DNA of 64,000 nucleotides. Source: Gemmata massiliana. Its GTDB lineage: Bacteria > Planctomycetota > Planctomycetia > Gemmatales > Gemmataceae. Position numbers and translations under genes: made by a program. This document shows positions 43,591-52,751 of the stretch, one piece after another (positions within the stretch are counted from its first letter, which is position 1; every line of letters begins with the position of its first letter). The notes below the pieces were generated by a model. It saw only the letters and a program-made list of their open reading frames with translations, was not told where the DNA came from and searched no databases. The stretch lies in NCBI GenBank assembly GCA_000531095.1, contig HG799465.1:975915-1039914 (forward strand), given 5' to 3'.

Positions 43591-44739
43591 TTACTTTTGG
43601 ATCTCGACCAGCGTTTTCTCGCCGGCCGCACCGGTCTTCACGGTCTTCGTCGCGGTACCGACTTTCACCACGAATTCCGCGTTCGGCGGAAGCTCAAATG
43701 TAAGGAAGTCGTTCGTGTCGGCTGTTTCGCCGCGTGAGGTGCCGTCGAACGCCTTCTTCGCGTCGGCGGTGGCGGTCACGGTGACCTTCTCGGCGACACG
43801 CTTCTTGTTCGCATCAATCACCTTCACTTCGAGGCGGAACGCCTCCGCTTTGGGAGCGGGTTTCGCGTAGTGATCGGTGACGTTCTCGGCGGGCACGTTC
43901 TTGTTCTTCATCGCCCACACGAGCGGGAAGTGCTGTTGGCTCTTCTTGAAACTCGCGGCGTAGATCGCGTGCTCGAAAACATCTTTCTTGGCCTGCGCTG
44001 CGGCACCGACGAACCACCCGCGGTCGAGACCACTCGGGTCGGGTTCACACGCCCCGGTGAAGTGCCACCCCTTATCCCAGATCTCTACCCAGGTGTGGTT
44101 CCCGCGCTTATCAGACCACAGCGGCGTGCCGACGAGTCGCGCCGGGATTCCCACGGACCGCGCCGCGTCGCTCAGCACGATCGACAGCCCCGTGCAGGAC
44201 GCCTTCCCCTGCTCGATGGACTCCTTCGGGCTTTGATTCGGCGCCTTGCGCTGCGTCGAGTAGCCGAGTTTGAGCTTCTTGAACAGTTCGGCGTTGAGCA
44301 CCTGCACGGCCTCGATCGGCGTCTTGCAGTTCTTCACCATCGGCACGCACAGCTCGTAGAACTCCTTGCGCCACGCATCGCGCTTCTCGTCCACGTTCGC
44401 GTAAGGCAGCACGTCGTTCAGGAAGATTTCCTCGGGAACGTCCTTCCCCCACAGCATCTCCTTGCGCGCCTTGTACGCCAGTTCCACGTTGGCCAGAAGG
44501 AACTCGGCCTTCAGCGCTTTCAAATCCCCGTCCGGCATGTTCGCCACCAGGAACGCCATCCCCTTGCGCTGGTCCTTCGGTACATCGGTTAGGGCGCGTT
44601 CCAGTTCCGGGCGGTTCTCTTTCGCGCTCTTGAGCGCCTGTTCGACGTCTGCGTCCCACCACGCGGCGGGTTCGGCAGCAGCACCGGGAACACACGCGGC
44701 CAGCAACGCGACCGCGACAATGGGGGCACGGAGTAGCAC
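43591..44739 (-). CDS. Secreted transglutaminase-like protein
   Basis: 382 residues with a signal peptide (MLLRAPIVAVALLAACVPGAAA). The central transglutaminase-like (papain-fold) domain carries the triad in order: Cys in GKASCTGLSIVL, His in GNHTWVEIW and Asp in ACEPDPSG. A C-terminal beta domain (about 300-382) resembles a carboxypeptidase-regulatory fold. Likely cleaves or links peptides outside the cytoplasm. It follows a palindromic repeat and is divergent from the TPR gene at 44877. Confidence 0.84.
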   Translation of the reverse strand: MLLRAPIVAVALLAACVPGAAAEPAAWWDADVEQALKSAKENRPELERALTDVPKDQRKGMAFLVANMPDGDLKALKAEFLLANVELAYKARKEMLWGKDVPEEIFLNDVLPYANVDEKRDAWRKEFYELCVPMVKNCKTPIEAVQVLNAELFKKLKLGYSTQRKAPNQSPKESIEQGKASCTGLSIVLSDAARSVGIPARLVGTPLWSDKRGNHTWVEIWDKGWHFTGACEPDPSGLDRGWFVGAAAQAKKDVFEHAIYAASFKKSQQHFPLVWAMKNKNVPAENVTDHYAKPAPKAEAFRLEVKVIDANKKRVAEKVTVTATADAKKAFDGTSRGETADTNDFLTFELPPNAEFVVKVGTATKTVKTGAAGEKTLVEIQK

Positions 44740-44876
44740 GGCAGCGACCCTTAATAGATGAGGAGTGAACCGAGTCGGGAGGAGTGGATCATTCTAACGA
44801 AAGCGGCCCGCGCAGAAGCACACATTCCCGGGCCGGGCCGCTACAATGACGGGCACCACGTTCTGAGACCCGCACC

Positions 44877-46056
44877 ATGCCTCGACGGAAGCCGACCACC
44901 CTCCCGCCGTCAAAAAAGGCTGCGCCCGTTCCCAAAGCGCCTCAACCGCCCGCGAAGTCAAAACGGCAGCGCAAACTCGTGTTCGGCCTCGCGCTGGTGG
45001 GGTTCCTCGTTGGAGTCGCGTGGGGCGCGTGGGAAGTGCTCGGCCCGAACGCGCTTCGTGACGCGCGGACCGCGCTCGATCAGCGCGATTTCCACGCGGC
45101 CGATGAGATCCTGACGAAGTACCTGTCCAAGAACCCCGATTCCCCTCAAGGATTGCTCCTGGCCGCACGCGCGGCGCGGCGCGCGGGCGAATTCGCGCGG
45201 GCGAAAGAGCACCTGGGCACCTACTTGCGGAAGAACCCGGCGAACGAAGCTTACGAACTCGAATCGAACCTGTTGGCGGTGCAGTCCGGCAACCTCACCA
45301 ACGCGGACCGATTGTTCGAGTCGTTCGTGGGGCGCCCGGACGCGCCCGAAACGCCGTTCGTCATGGAAGCGTACTTAGAAGGCAAACTCAAGGTTCTCGC
45401 GCCGAACCACACGGCCACGATCGACACCGAACGCGACGATCCTGCCGTCGTAACGCGGCTCCACAAGGCCGCGGACACGTGGTTGGCCCAGCGCTCCGGT
45501 CGGGCCGATCAGGTGCAGGGGTTGACGTGGAAGGGGCGCGTCTACGCTTACGCGCGCGATCAAGCGCAGAGCATCACAGCGCTCCGCGAAGCGCTCGCGC
45601 TCGATCCGGATCACTTCGATGCCCGGTTGTACCTGGCACTGGGGATCAGCCAGGTACAACCCCAGGAGTGCGTTCGGCACCTCGAAATTTTGCGCGAGAA
45701 GAAGCCCGACGACCGCCGACTGCGGTACCTCGTGGCCACCGGTCAGCGCACGCTGGGGAACTTCGCCGAATCGCGCAAGCTCCTGGATCAGATGCTCGCC
45801 GACGATCCGAACAGCCTCTCCGCGCTGGTCGAACTCGGGCTCCTGAATCTCGACGAGAGCAAACTCGCGGACGCCGAACCGATGCTCCGCAAGGCGCTGA
45901 AACTGGCCCCGAGCATCCCCGAAACCAACAGCGCGATGAGCCGGTGCGAGGGCGCTACTGGGCCACCCCGCCGAAGCCGCCCAGTACCGGAAGCGGTTCG
46001 AGGAAATCACGGCCGAGCGGAACCGCCCCCGAACGCCCCCGGCCCCGAAACCGTAG
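44877..46056 (+). CDS. TPR protein with N-terminal membrane anchor (frameshift near the 3' end)
   Basis: A Lys/Pro-rich N-terminus and one TM helix (about 34-53) precede a series of TPR-like helical pairs from about residue 60 (ALDQRDFHAADEILTKYLSKNP, AREALALDPDHFDARLYLALG). At 45950-45952 an extra G in GAGGGCG breaks the frame after MSRC. The shifted frame continues ALLGHPAEAAQYRKRFEEI and stops at TAG 46054-46056, giving about 392 residues. As read, an unnatural frame runs to 46139 and overlaps the next gene. TPR plus CRTAC1 pairs are common in planctomycetes. Confidence 0.83.
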
Positions 46057-46096
46057 TTCCACCAGTCCGTCGCTTCTACTGGCGGTGCCACCCAAT

Positions 46097-47887
46097 ATGC
46101 GAGCGCCTCTCTCCCCTTCGCGCATCACGGCAGCCCTGACCGGAGCGGGTGCGCTCGTCGGCACGGTCGCGCTCATTCTCGCTACCAGCGCTTGCGGGTC
46201 GCGCGTACCAGATACCAAGCCGACCGACCTCTCACCCACCACCGAACCAACTGAAACTTACACCGGCACGCCGTGGTTCCGCGACGTGACCGGGGCGTCC
46301 GGGGTCCGCGCTACGTGTCGCAACGGCGAAGAAGCGGACCAATTCACCATCCTCGAGTCACTCGGAACGGGGGTGGCGCTGTTCGACTTCGACGGGGACG
46401 GGCGACTCGACATCTTCGTGGTCGGCGGCGGGTACTTCGACGGCCCGACGAAGACCGATCTGAAGGGCCACCCCTGCAAGCTATACCGGAACCTCGGGAA
46501 CATGAAGTTCGAGGACGTGACGAGCGCGGCCGGGCTCGCGGGCGACTGGTGGTACACGCACGGGGTCGCGGTCGCGGACTACGACCGTGACGGGTTCCCG
46601 GATTTCGTCGTCACGGGTTACGGCCGCATCGGGCTGTTCCACAACGAACCCAACGATAGAGGCGGGCGCCGGTTCGTGGATGTGAGCGAAAAACTCGGTC
46701 TGCGCGATTCCTTGTGGGGCACGAGCGCCGCGTGGGGCGACCTCGACGGCGACGGGTACCCCGAACTCTACGTGTGCCACTACACCGATTGGTCCTTCAC
46801 CAACAACCCGATCTGTAAGGGCACGTCGGCCAGCGTTCCGCGCGACGTGTGCGTGCCGCAGAGGTTCAAACCGCTCGTCCACTCGCTGTTCAAGAACGAT
46901 CGGGGCCAGAAATTCCGCGACACCGCATCCGAGCAGCACTTCAAACCCGACGGGTACGGGTTGGGGGTCGTGATCGCGGACCTGAACGCCGACGGGCGCC
47001 CCGACGTGTACGTTGCGAACGACGCCGCCCGCAACTTCCTCCTTTTCAACCGGGGGGGGGCGCTCGAAGAGAAGGGAGTGGCGTCGGGCACCGCGGTCGA
47101 TGACGGGGGCCAGTTCAACGGCAGCATGGGCGTGGACGTCGTCGACTACGACGGGAGCGGGCGCGCGGCCCTCTGGGTCACGAACTACCAGGGCGAGTTA
47201 CACGCGCTCTACCACAACCTCGGGGCGGAAATGTTCGACCACCGGTCGCGGCTCCTGGGGGTCGGCTCGATCGGCGTCCACCGTGTCGGGTTCGGCACCG
47301 CGTTCACGGACCTCGATCACGACGGCTGGGAAGACGTGGTCGTGGCGAACGGGCACGTTCTGCGCAACCCCGCCGGGAGTTCGCCGAAGCAGCAACCCGT
47401 ACTGTTCCACAACACCGATAAAGAGGGCCGGCGGTTCTTCCGCGACATCAGTAACCGCGGCGGCCCGTACTTCCAGGCACAAAATATGGCCCGCGGACTG
47501 GCGCTCGGCGACCTCGACAACGACGGGCACCCGGACCTCGTGGTGACGCAAAATAACGGCCCGGTCGTGATTCTGCGTAATGAAGCGCCCGGGCCGCACC
47601 CGTGGGTCGGCATCAAACTCGTTGGTAAAGGGAACCGCGACACCGTTGGCTCGACGGTCACGGTCGAGTTGGACGGCCGGAAGCTCACCCGGTTCGCGAA
47701 GGGCGGCGGCAGTTACCTTTCGGCCAACGACCCGCGCCTGCACTTCGGCTTGGGCGGTGCCAAGCTCAAGCGCGTAACGGTACGATGGTCGTGGGGCGAG
47801 TCGCAATCCTGGGAGAACATCGACGCGGGCGCGTACTGGGAACTGACCGAGGGCCAGCCGACCGCGAAGCGCTTACCCGCCTCGTGA
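46097..47887 (+). CDS. CRTAC1-family FG-GAP/ASPIC lipoprotein
   Basis: 596 residues from ATG 46097. The lipoprotein signal ends LATSAC (Cys33). FG-GAP/VCBS-type repeats with Ca-binding Asp loops (FDFDGDGRLDIFV, DYDRDGFPDFVV, DLDGDGYPELYV, DLNADGRPDVYV, DLDHDGWEDVVV, DLDNDGHPDLVV) form a predicted beta-propeller. The C-terminal ASPIC/UnbV domain follows (about 490-575, GNRDTVGSTVTVELDG). Surface or periplasmic, probably for protein or carbohydrate contacts. It sits 40 bp after the corrected end of the TPR gene. Confidence 0.92.
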   Translation: MRAPLSPSRITAALTGAGALVGTVALILATSACGSRVPDTKPTDLSPTTEPTETYTGTPWFRDVTGASGVRATCRNGEEADQFTILESLGTGVALFDFDGDGRLDIFVVGGGYFDGPTKTDLKGHPCKLYRNLGNMKFEDVTSAAGLAGDWWYTHGVAVADYDRDGFPDFVVTGYGRIGLFHNEPNDRGGRRFVDVSEKLGLRDSLWGTSAAWGDLDGDGYPELYVCHYTDWSFTNNPICKGTSASVPRDVCVPQRFKPLVHSLFKNDRGQKFRDTASEQHFKPDGYGLGVVIADLNADGRPDVYVANDAARNFLLFNRGGALEEKGVASGTAVDDGGQFNGSMGVDVVDYDGSGRAALWVTNYQGELHALYHNLGAEMFDHRSRLLGVGSIGVHRVGFGTAFTDLDHDGWEDVVVANGHVLRNPAGSSPKQQPVLFHNTDKEGRRFFRDISNRGGPYFQAQNMARGLALGDLDNDGHPDLVVTQNNGPVVILRNEAPGPHPWVGIKLVGKGNRDTVGSTVTVELDGRKLTRFAKGGGSYLSANDPRLHFGLGGAKLKRVTVRWSWGESQSWENIDAGAYWELTEGQPTAKRLPAS

Positions 47888-47906
47888 AGCACAAAGAACT
47901 ACTCGC

Positions 47907-48887
47907 GTGAACCAATTCCTTGTGCGCCCGCCCCAAGCCGTCACCGAGCACTTCGGCCCGCTCACCGCGGGACGCACCTGGCACCGGGCGTCCGAGGGTT
48001 TTAGCGGCGCGATTGTGTGGCGCGGGGATGATGCCCCCGGTACGCCGCTCGTCGCGCTAAAAGGCTGGCCGCCCGATGTGAGCGCGGAGCGCGTTCAGCA
48101 AATCCACTACTGGATGTCGCAAGCCGCGCGCTTACCCTTTGTGCCGTCCGTGTTTGTAGGAACGCACAGACGCACCACAGTATTCGCGGACGGGCGACTC
48201 TGGGACGCATGTCGCTGGGTGCCTGGCGCCTCACTCACTCAGCCCACGGAAGCAGAAATACGGGCGGCGTGCGAAGCAATCGCGCAATTGCACCTGTGCT
48301 GGCCCCTCGCTCTGGACCGCCAACCGTGCCGCGGCGTCTCAAATCGTATCGATGTACTTACCGCGTACCGACGGCAACTTAGTGACTGGAATCGCGACAT
48401 CCCGCCCGTCGCGCCGGAACTCGATCCGCTCCTGCGCCGAGCCGTCTCCGTCGTTGCCCGCAACACGGATGCCGCAATCGTAGCGCTGCGCCCGTGGGCG
48501 AGTCGCCCGCTCCCGTCGCGCCCTTGTCTGCGCGACCTGCGCGGCGAACACGTTCTCTTTCACGCCGGCTCGGTCACCGGGGTCATCGATTTTGGCGCGA
48601 TGATAATCGATCACCCGGCTATTGATCTGGCGCGATTTCTCGGCGATTTTTCTGCGCTCCGGGAATCAGTATTCAGCGAAGGCCTCAATGCGTACCGGGC
48701 GACTGGAGGTGCACTTGACGTGCCCGACGACTTCATCCGGCTCCTCGCGCGCAGCGGGTTCATCTGTTCGCTCCTCGGCTGGCTCGTCCGCCTCGTAGTG
48801 CGTCACGAACCGACAGTTCGGGCGACGGCGATCGCGGCGCGGCTGACTCATCTGCTTGAATGCGCCGAGCAAATTACGCACTTTTAA
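47907..48887 (+). CDS. Phosphotransferase-like (APH family) protein
   Basis: 326 residues from GTG 47907, 19 bp after the CRTAC1 gene. The N-lobe contains VALKGWPPD. The C-lobe holds CLRDLRGEHVLFHAGSVTGVIDFGAMIIDHPAIDLARFLGD, split here as the catalytic loop RDLRGEHVLF and the metal motif VIDFG. These match aminoglycoside/choline kinase-like phosphotransferases. The loop's usual Asn (HxDLHxxN) is His, so activity is uncertain. The small-molecule substrate is unknown. Confidence 0.75.
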   Translation: MNQFLVRPPQAVTEHFGPLTAGRTWHRASEGFSGAIVWRGDDAPGTPLVALKGWPPDVSAERVQQIHYWMSQAARLPFVPSVFVGTHRRTTVFADGRLWDACRWVPGASLTQPTEAEIRAACEAIAQLHLCWPLALDRQPCRGVSNRIDVLTAYRRQLSDWNRDIPPVAPELDPLLRRAVSVVARNTDAAIVALRPWASRPLPSRPCLRDLRGEHVLFHAGSVTGVIDFGAMIIDHPAIDLARFLGDFSALRESVFSEGLNAYRATGGALDVPDDFIRLLARSGFICSLLGWLVRLVVRHEPTVRATAIAARLTHLLECAEQITHF

Positions 48888-49187
48888 GCCATTTTCCAAC
48901 GCTCCGCACACCGTCGGATTTCTCGGCAAAGGCCGCGAAAATAGCCGAACCGGTCATTTGACACCCTCCGCGCGCGTTCTACTGTTCCGTTGTGAACGGG
49001 TCGTCTGGTAACGCAGGCTCGGTTCTAAAGACGGCCCGGTGGTTCGAGTTAAACCGGTTCGGGGGCTACGAGAACGAGTTCTTGTTCCGAGCGCCCAACG
49101 GACCGGGAAAACGAGAAGCGCCAGTGGCGACGTCCGCGTGAACGGGGGCGGCACCCAGTTGACCCGCGCAGCACACGGAGAGAAGCC
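48888..49187. other. Intergenic region before the Tad locus
   Basis: 300 bp with no credible gene. It should carry the promoter of the Tad/Flp genes; one candidate is listed at 48958-48985. Confidence 0.45.
48958..48985 (+). promoter_or_regulatory. Candidate promoter of the Tad locus
   Basis: A perfect TTGACA (48958-48963), 16-bp spacer and weak TACTGT (48980-48985). It lies about 200 bp before the first pilin gene. Confidence 0.35.
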
Positions 49188-49388
49188 ATGCTCGGCCGGT
49201 TCACACGAGGGGTCGTGAACTTCCTGAAAGCGGAAGACGGCCCGACCGCAGTCGAGTACGCCGTTATGCTCGCGCTCATCATCGTGGTGATCGTCGCAGC
49301 GATTGGAAACATCGGCGCAACGACTAATGGTATGTATAACAATTTGAGTCTCCAGGGCGTGAAGCCGCCCGGCGGCTCGGGTTCGTGA
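49188..49388 (+). CDS. flp: Flp-family type IVb pilin, copy 1
   Basis: 66 residues. A short basic leader ends at KAEDG; cleavage after Gly gives the mature start PTAVEYAVMLALIIVV, with the Glu5-Tyr6 pair diagnostic of Flp pilins, then one hydrophobic helix and a Gly/Pro tail. Shine-Dalgarno GGAGAG is upstream. It forms the fibre of the Tad pilus after processing by the CpaA-type peptidase at 49809. It is a near duplicate of the next gene. Confidence 0.92.
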   Translation: MLGRFTRGVVNFLKAEDGPTAVEYAVMLALIIVVIVAAIGNIGATTNGMYNNLSLQGVKPPGGSGS

Positions 49389-49471
49389 CGACGGCGCGGG
49401 GCCGGGCGGGGAAACCCGGCCCCACGCGAAGTGCTCTCTTTTTCAGTTCCTTCACAACGGGAGATCGGATC

Positions 49472-49660
49472 ATGCGCAGTCTGACCAAGAGTTTGGTGTC
49501 GTTCCTGAAGGCGGAAGACGGCCCGACGGCCGTCGAGTACGCGGTGATGTTGGCCCTGATCGTCGTGGTGTGCATCGCCGCCATCACGACCCTCGGCTCC
49601 AACGCCAACAGCACCTTCAGCTTCGTCGGCTCGTCCATCAAGCCGACGTCCTCGAGCTGA
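49472..49660 (+). CDS. flp: Flp-family type IVb pilin, copy 2
   Basis: 62 residues from ATG 49472 with GGGAGA upstream. The KAEDG/PTAVEYAVMLAL core is identical to copy 1, with a different tail ending SSIKPTSSS. The strong match over the leader and helix codons indicates tandem duplication and divergence of the exposed tail. The two copies may form separate or mixed fibres. Confidence 0.92.
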   Translation: MRSLTKSLVSFLKAEDGPTAVEYAVMLALIVVVCIAAITTLGSNANSTFSFVGSSIKPTSSS

Positions 49661-49808
49661 GTACCCTCCGTTCGTGTCTGACACGAACAGCGATACGGGC
49701 CGAGCCGCACTGCGGCCCGGCCCGCGTCGCGCCGGAGCCGCGCCCGCCCACGGACCCCGACACGGATTCCGACCCGTACCCGAACCCGCGAACGAGGTGA
49801 CTCCCCCG

Positions 49809-50609
49809 ATGAGCAACGCAGCCCCTGTGCTCCCCCAACCCCCTGTTACCGCCCCCGCGACCGACGACTCGCTCGGCATCGACCGCGCGTTCGTGCTCCA
49901 GATGGCCCGGATGCCGCTCCTCGCGCTCCTGTGGCTCGGGGCCGCGATCGCGGCGCACCAGATCTGGGCCGCGCTCTGGCCCGAGGGCCTGAACGCCGGT
50001 CCGCTGGTCGTCATCAGCTTCGGTATGATCCTGGCCGCGTTCATCGACGGCTGGGCCCTGAAAGTTCCCAACTGGATCACCTTCCCCCTGGTCCTGAGCG
50101 GCTGGGCGCTCGGCGCGCTGCACGACTTCAACGTCCACGTGGACGCGGGCACCGGCGGCTTCGCGCTCGCGGTCCTGGGCACCGTGTTCGGGTTCGTCCT
50201 GCTCCTCCCGATGCTCGCGATCGGCGGCGTCGGCGCCGGCGACGTGAAGATGCAAATGGGCTTCGGGGCGTGGGCCGGCGCGTACTTCGGGACCGGCGCG
50301 ACCACGGCCGACGCCGGTGGCGCGGCCCTGCACGGGATGGGCGTCGTGTTCTGGGCCTTCTGCTTCGGTGCGATCGCGGGCGGGGCGTTCGGCCTCGTCA
50401 TCATCCTGATCCGCCGCCAGTTCGGTCAGAACGCCGGAATCGTCCGCGAAATCATGAGCGACTTGCAGATGTTCGGCACCGGCCAGGTGAGCGCCGCGAG
50501 CAAGCGGGCGCACGACCGCCGCAGCCGGTGGACCAAGTTGCCCTACGGGATCCCGCTGTGCGTCGGGTTCCTCCTGTACCTGGCCTACATGCTGATCCTG
50601 GTGGGCTGA
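49809..50609 (+). CDS. cpaA: Prepilin peptidase, CpaA/TadV type
   Basis: 266 residues from ATG 49809. An A24 aspartic protease embedded in the membrane; it cleaves Flp prepilins after the leader Gly. About six TM helices. The first active Asp is in AAFIDGWALKVPNWITFPL and the second in the GxGD motif GVGAGDVKMQMGFGAW. The extra N-terminal 45 residues and a long C-terminal loop (about 205-245) are unusual for the short CpaA class. It follows the pilins by about 150 bp. Confidence 0.9.
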   Translation: MSNAAPVLPQPPVTAPATDDSLGIDRAFVLQMARMPLLALLWLGAAIAAHQIWAALWPEGLNAGPLVVISFGMILAAFIDGWALKVPNWITFPLVLSGWALGALHDFNVHVDAGTGGFALAVLGTVFGFVLLLPMLAIGGVGAGDVKMQMGFGAWAGAYFGTGATTADAGGAALHGMGVVFWAFCFGAIAGGAFGLVIILIRRQFGQNAGIVREIMSDLQMFGTGQVSAASKRAHDRRSRWTKLPYGIPLCVGFLLYLAYMLILVG

Positions 50610-51184
50610 GACCGGTCCCAAAAAGATCCCGCGCCCACGGAGCGGGCGCGGGCCTGGGGGCTCGCACCTCAAGGCCCGCCCGACGATTTCCGCCCCTCGA
50701 ATTTTCGCCTCAATCAGAAAAATCCGGTAACTCGCAACAACCGGGCCATCTGGGGTGAGCTATAGAACTGGCAAACTGCGAGTTCTCCGCACGCTCCGGA
50801 AATTCCGAAACATTGAAGGAACCCGACCCGCCCGACCGATTCAGAGGGCGGGGAGAAAAGGCGTCACACAACACCACGCTGGCAAACTCGGCAAACTTCG
50901 AGCGATCGGCACCTCCGAAGGTGCAACGGTCCCGGGGCCGGGGGCAGACTTGGTGGTGGCGCTGCGGGTCGCGACCAACAGCGGGCTTTACGGCCCCGGT
51001 CCCACCCACCCCGGGACGACCGAACCGAGGCGCGGCCGCGTGAGGCCGACGCAGGCGCCGCACCGTTAGACGCGGTGCCGCCCGGGAACCCGGTCGTCTC
51101 TTTCCCCTTGGGGACGAGGTACGGGCTGACCGCCGCTGGCAGTTGGACCATTTTGTCTCCTTTGTCTCCGAGGGGTTAGCACCC
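50610..51184. other. Long gap inside the Tad locus
   Basis: 575 bp between cpaA and cpaB, large for this compact locus. It begins with a GC hairpin (50628-50652) and contains an 8-bp inverted repeat (AACTCGCA 50729-50736, TGCGAGTT 50777-50784). No frame with plausible protein composition was found. It probably holds a second promoter for cpaB onward. Confidence 0.4.
50628..50652 (+). terminator. GC hairpin after cpaA
   Basis: Perfect 9-bp stem CCCGCGCCC / GGGCGCGGG with a 7-nt loop, 18 bp past the cpaA stop. No T tract. It may separate expression of the pilins from the assembly genes. Confidence 0.55.
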
Positions 51185-52534
51185 ATGAAGCAGAAAAACA
51201 TCGTTTTGATGGTGGTGGCGGTGGGGTGCGGCCTCGTGGCCGCGTTCCTCACCTCCCAGATGAGCGCCAAACAGGTCGACCAGGTGGACGTGGTGGTCGC
51301 TGCCAAGGATCTCGCGGTCGGCACGACCCTGACCCGCGACGAACTGAAGGATCTGGTGAAGATCGTCAAGCGGCCGAAGGACGGGTTGCCCGTCACGGTC
51401 GTCCTCAACCCGGAAGACCTGGTGGAGAAGCGGCTCTCGCGCCCGCTGCGGGCCGACGAACCGATCACCACCCAGGACCTGGGCAAGGGGCCGGTGGTCA
51501 CGCTGCCCGAGGGGTACCACATGATGTCCCTCCAGGTCAACGCGGCCCAGGCCGCGGCCGGGTTCGTCGGGCCGGGGAGCCGCGTGAACGTGAACGCGAC
51601 CCTGAAGCTGGGCACCAAACTGGAAGCGTTCCCGCTGCTGGTGAACATGCTCGTGGTCGCGGTGGACACGAACATCGCCTACGCCAAGGACAGCAACGGC
51701 ACGTTCCCGAGCATGAACACGGTGTCGTTCGCGGTGAAGGAAAAGGAAGCGCTGCTGCTGTCGCTCGCCAAGAGCCGCGGGTGCACCATCGAGTTGCTCC
51801 TGCGCAACCAGAACAAGACCCTGGACTCGGACAAGAAGTACAACATCGACGAGGTCATCAAACTGCTGTCCGACGACAAGGAGAAGTCCAACATCGCCGG
51901 CGCGGTCGGCGGCGACACCAGCGAGAAGAAGCCGGAACCGACCGAACCGAAGGTGGGCGAGAAGACCCCCGAAAAGGTGGTCGAGAAGGTGGTCGAGAAG
52001 CCCGTGACGCCCGTCGCCCCGGCGCCGTCCGTCGCGATGGTGAAGGTGCTCGTGGCCAAGCAGGACATCGCCCCGAACACCGAGATCACGAAGGACCTGA
52101 TCGCCGAGGCGTTCGAGGAAAAGGCGCTGCCGAAGGAGTTCGCCGGGAGCGCGCTGGGCGACCTGAGCGAGGCGCTCGGGCAGGCTCTGAAAACGGGGGT
52201 CTCGAAGGGCCAGTGGGTGACGCCGGGCATGGTCGGCATTCAGACCCCGAAGACACCCCCGCAGGAGTTCTTCCAGCCGTCGAAGCCGCCCGTCGAGGGG
52301 CCGAAGGCGCCGGTGGAACCGCAACCGGTGGCGCCGGTGGTGAAGAAGAAGACGCTCGACGTCGCGGTCCACACCGCCGGCGGGTCGATGATCCACCGGT
52401 ACGAAGAAACGGCGCCGGGCAAGTGGAAGAAGATCGCCGAACTGACCCCGGAACAGGCCGCGAAGGGGGACCAGGCCGCCCCGGCGCCCCAGGACGAGAA
52501 GAAAGCGGAACCGGACAACAAGTTCCGCGATTGA
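51185..52534 (+). CDS. cpaB: Flp pilus assembly protein CpaB
   Basis: 449 residues from ATG 51185. One N-terminal TM helix (about 5-22) is followed by an SAF domain (about 35-100, VVVAAKDLAVGTTLTRDEL, LRADEPITTQDLG) and a CpaB/RcpC domain (LPEGYHMMSLQVN, GFVGPGSRVNV). A second SAF-like segment (VLVAKQDIAPNTEITKDLI) lies near 290, and a Pro/Lys-rich C-terminal extension follows. Periplasmic component thought to stabilise the secretin. It is longer than usual CpaB (about 260-330). Confidence 0.88.
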   Translation: MKQKNIVLMVVAVGCGLVAAFLTSQMSAKQVDQVDVVVAAKDLAVGTTLTRDELKDLVKIVKRPKDGLPVTVVLNPEDLVEKRLSRPLRADEPITTQDLGKGPVVTLPEGYHMMSLQVNAAQAAAGFVGPGSRVNVNATLKLGTKLEAFPLLVNMLVVAVDTNIAYAKDSNGTFPSMNTVSFAVKEKEALLLSLAKSRGCTIELLLRNQNKTLDSDKKYNIDEVIKLLSDDKEKSNIAGAVGGDTSEKKPEPTEPKVGEKTPEKVVEKVVEKPVTPVAPAPSVAMVKVLVAKQDIAPNTEITKDLIAEAFEEKALPKEFAGSALGDLSEALGQALKTGVSKGQWVTPGMVGIQTPKTPPQEFFQPSKPPVEGPKAPVEPQPVAPVVKKKTLDVAVHTAGGSMIHRYEETAPGKWKKIAELTPEQAAKGDQAAPAPQDEKKAEPDNKFRD

Positions 52535-52751
52535 CGAAGCAACCCGGTCCACGGGCGGAGGCGAAGGCCGCCCGCGGACCGAACCCCGCGGGGCACCGGC
52601 GGTCACGAGGACCAACGGCGACCGCGGACGCCCCGGCGGCCCTCAACGGCCGCCGCGACTATGGACCCGGCCGGTGGCCCGAACCGGCCGGTCGGTGAAA
52701 ACGTGCAGCCGGGCCGGGGTGACCCCGCCCGCTTTAAGGAGAGGTGACAGG

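Noticed and set aside
50755-51069. Possible 104-residue gene in the cpaA-cpaB gap
   Set aside because: Highly basic, Pro/Arg-rich, no motif, no Shine-Dalgarno; looks like random GC-rich sequence.
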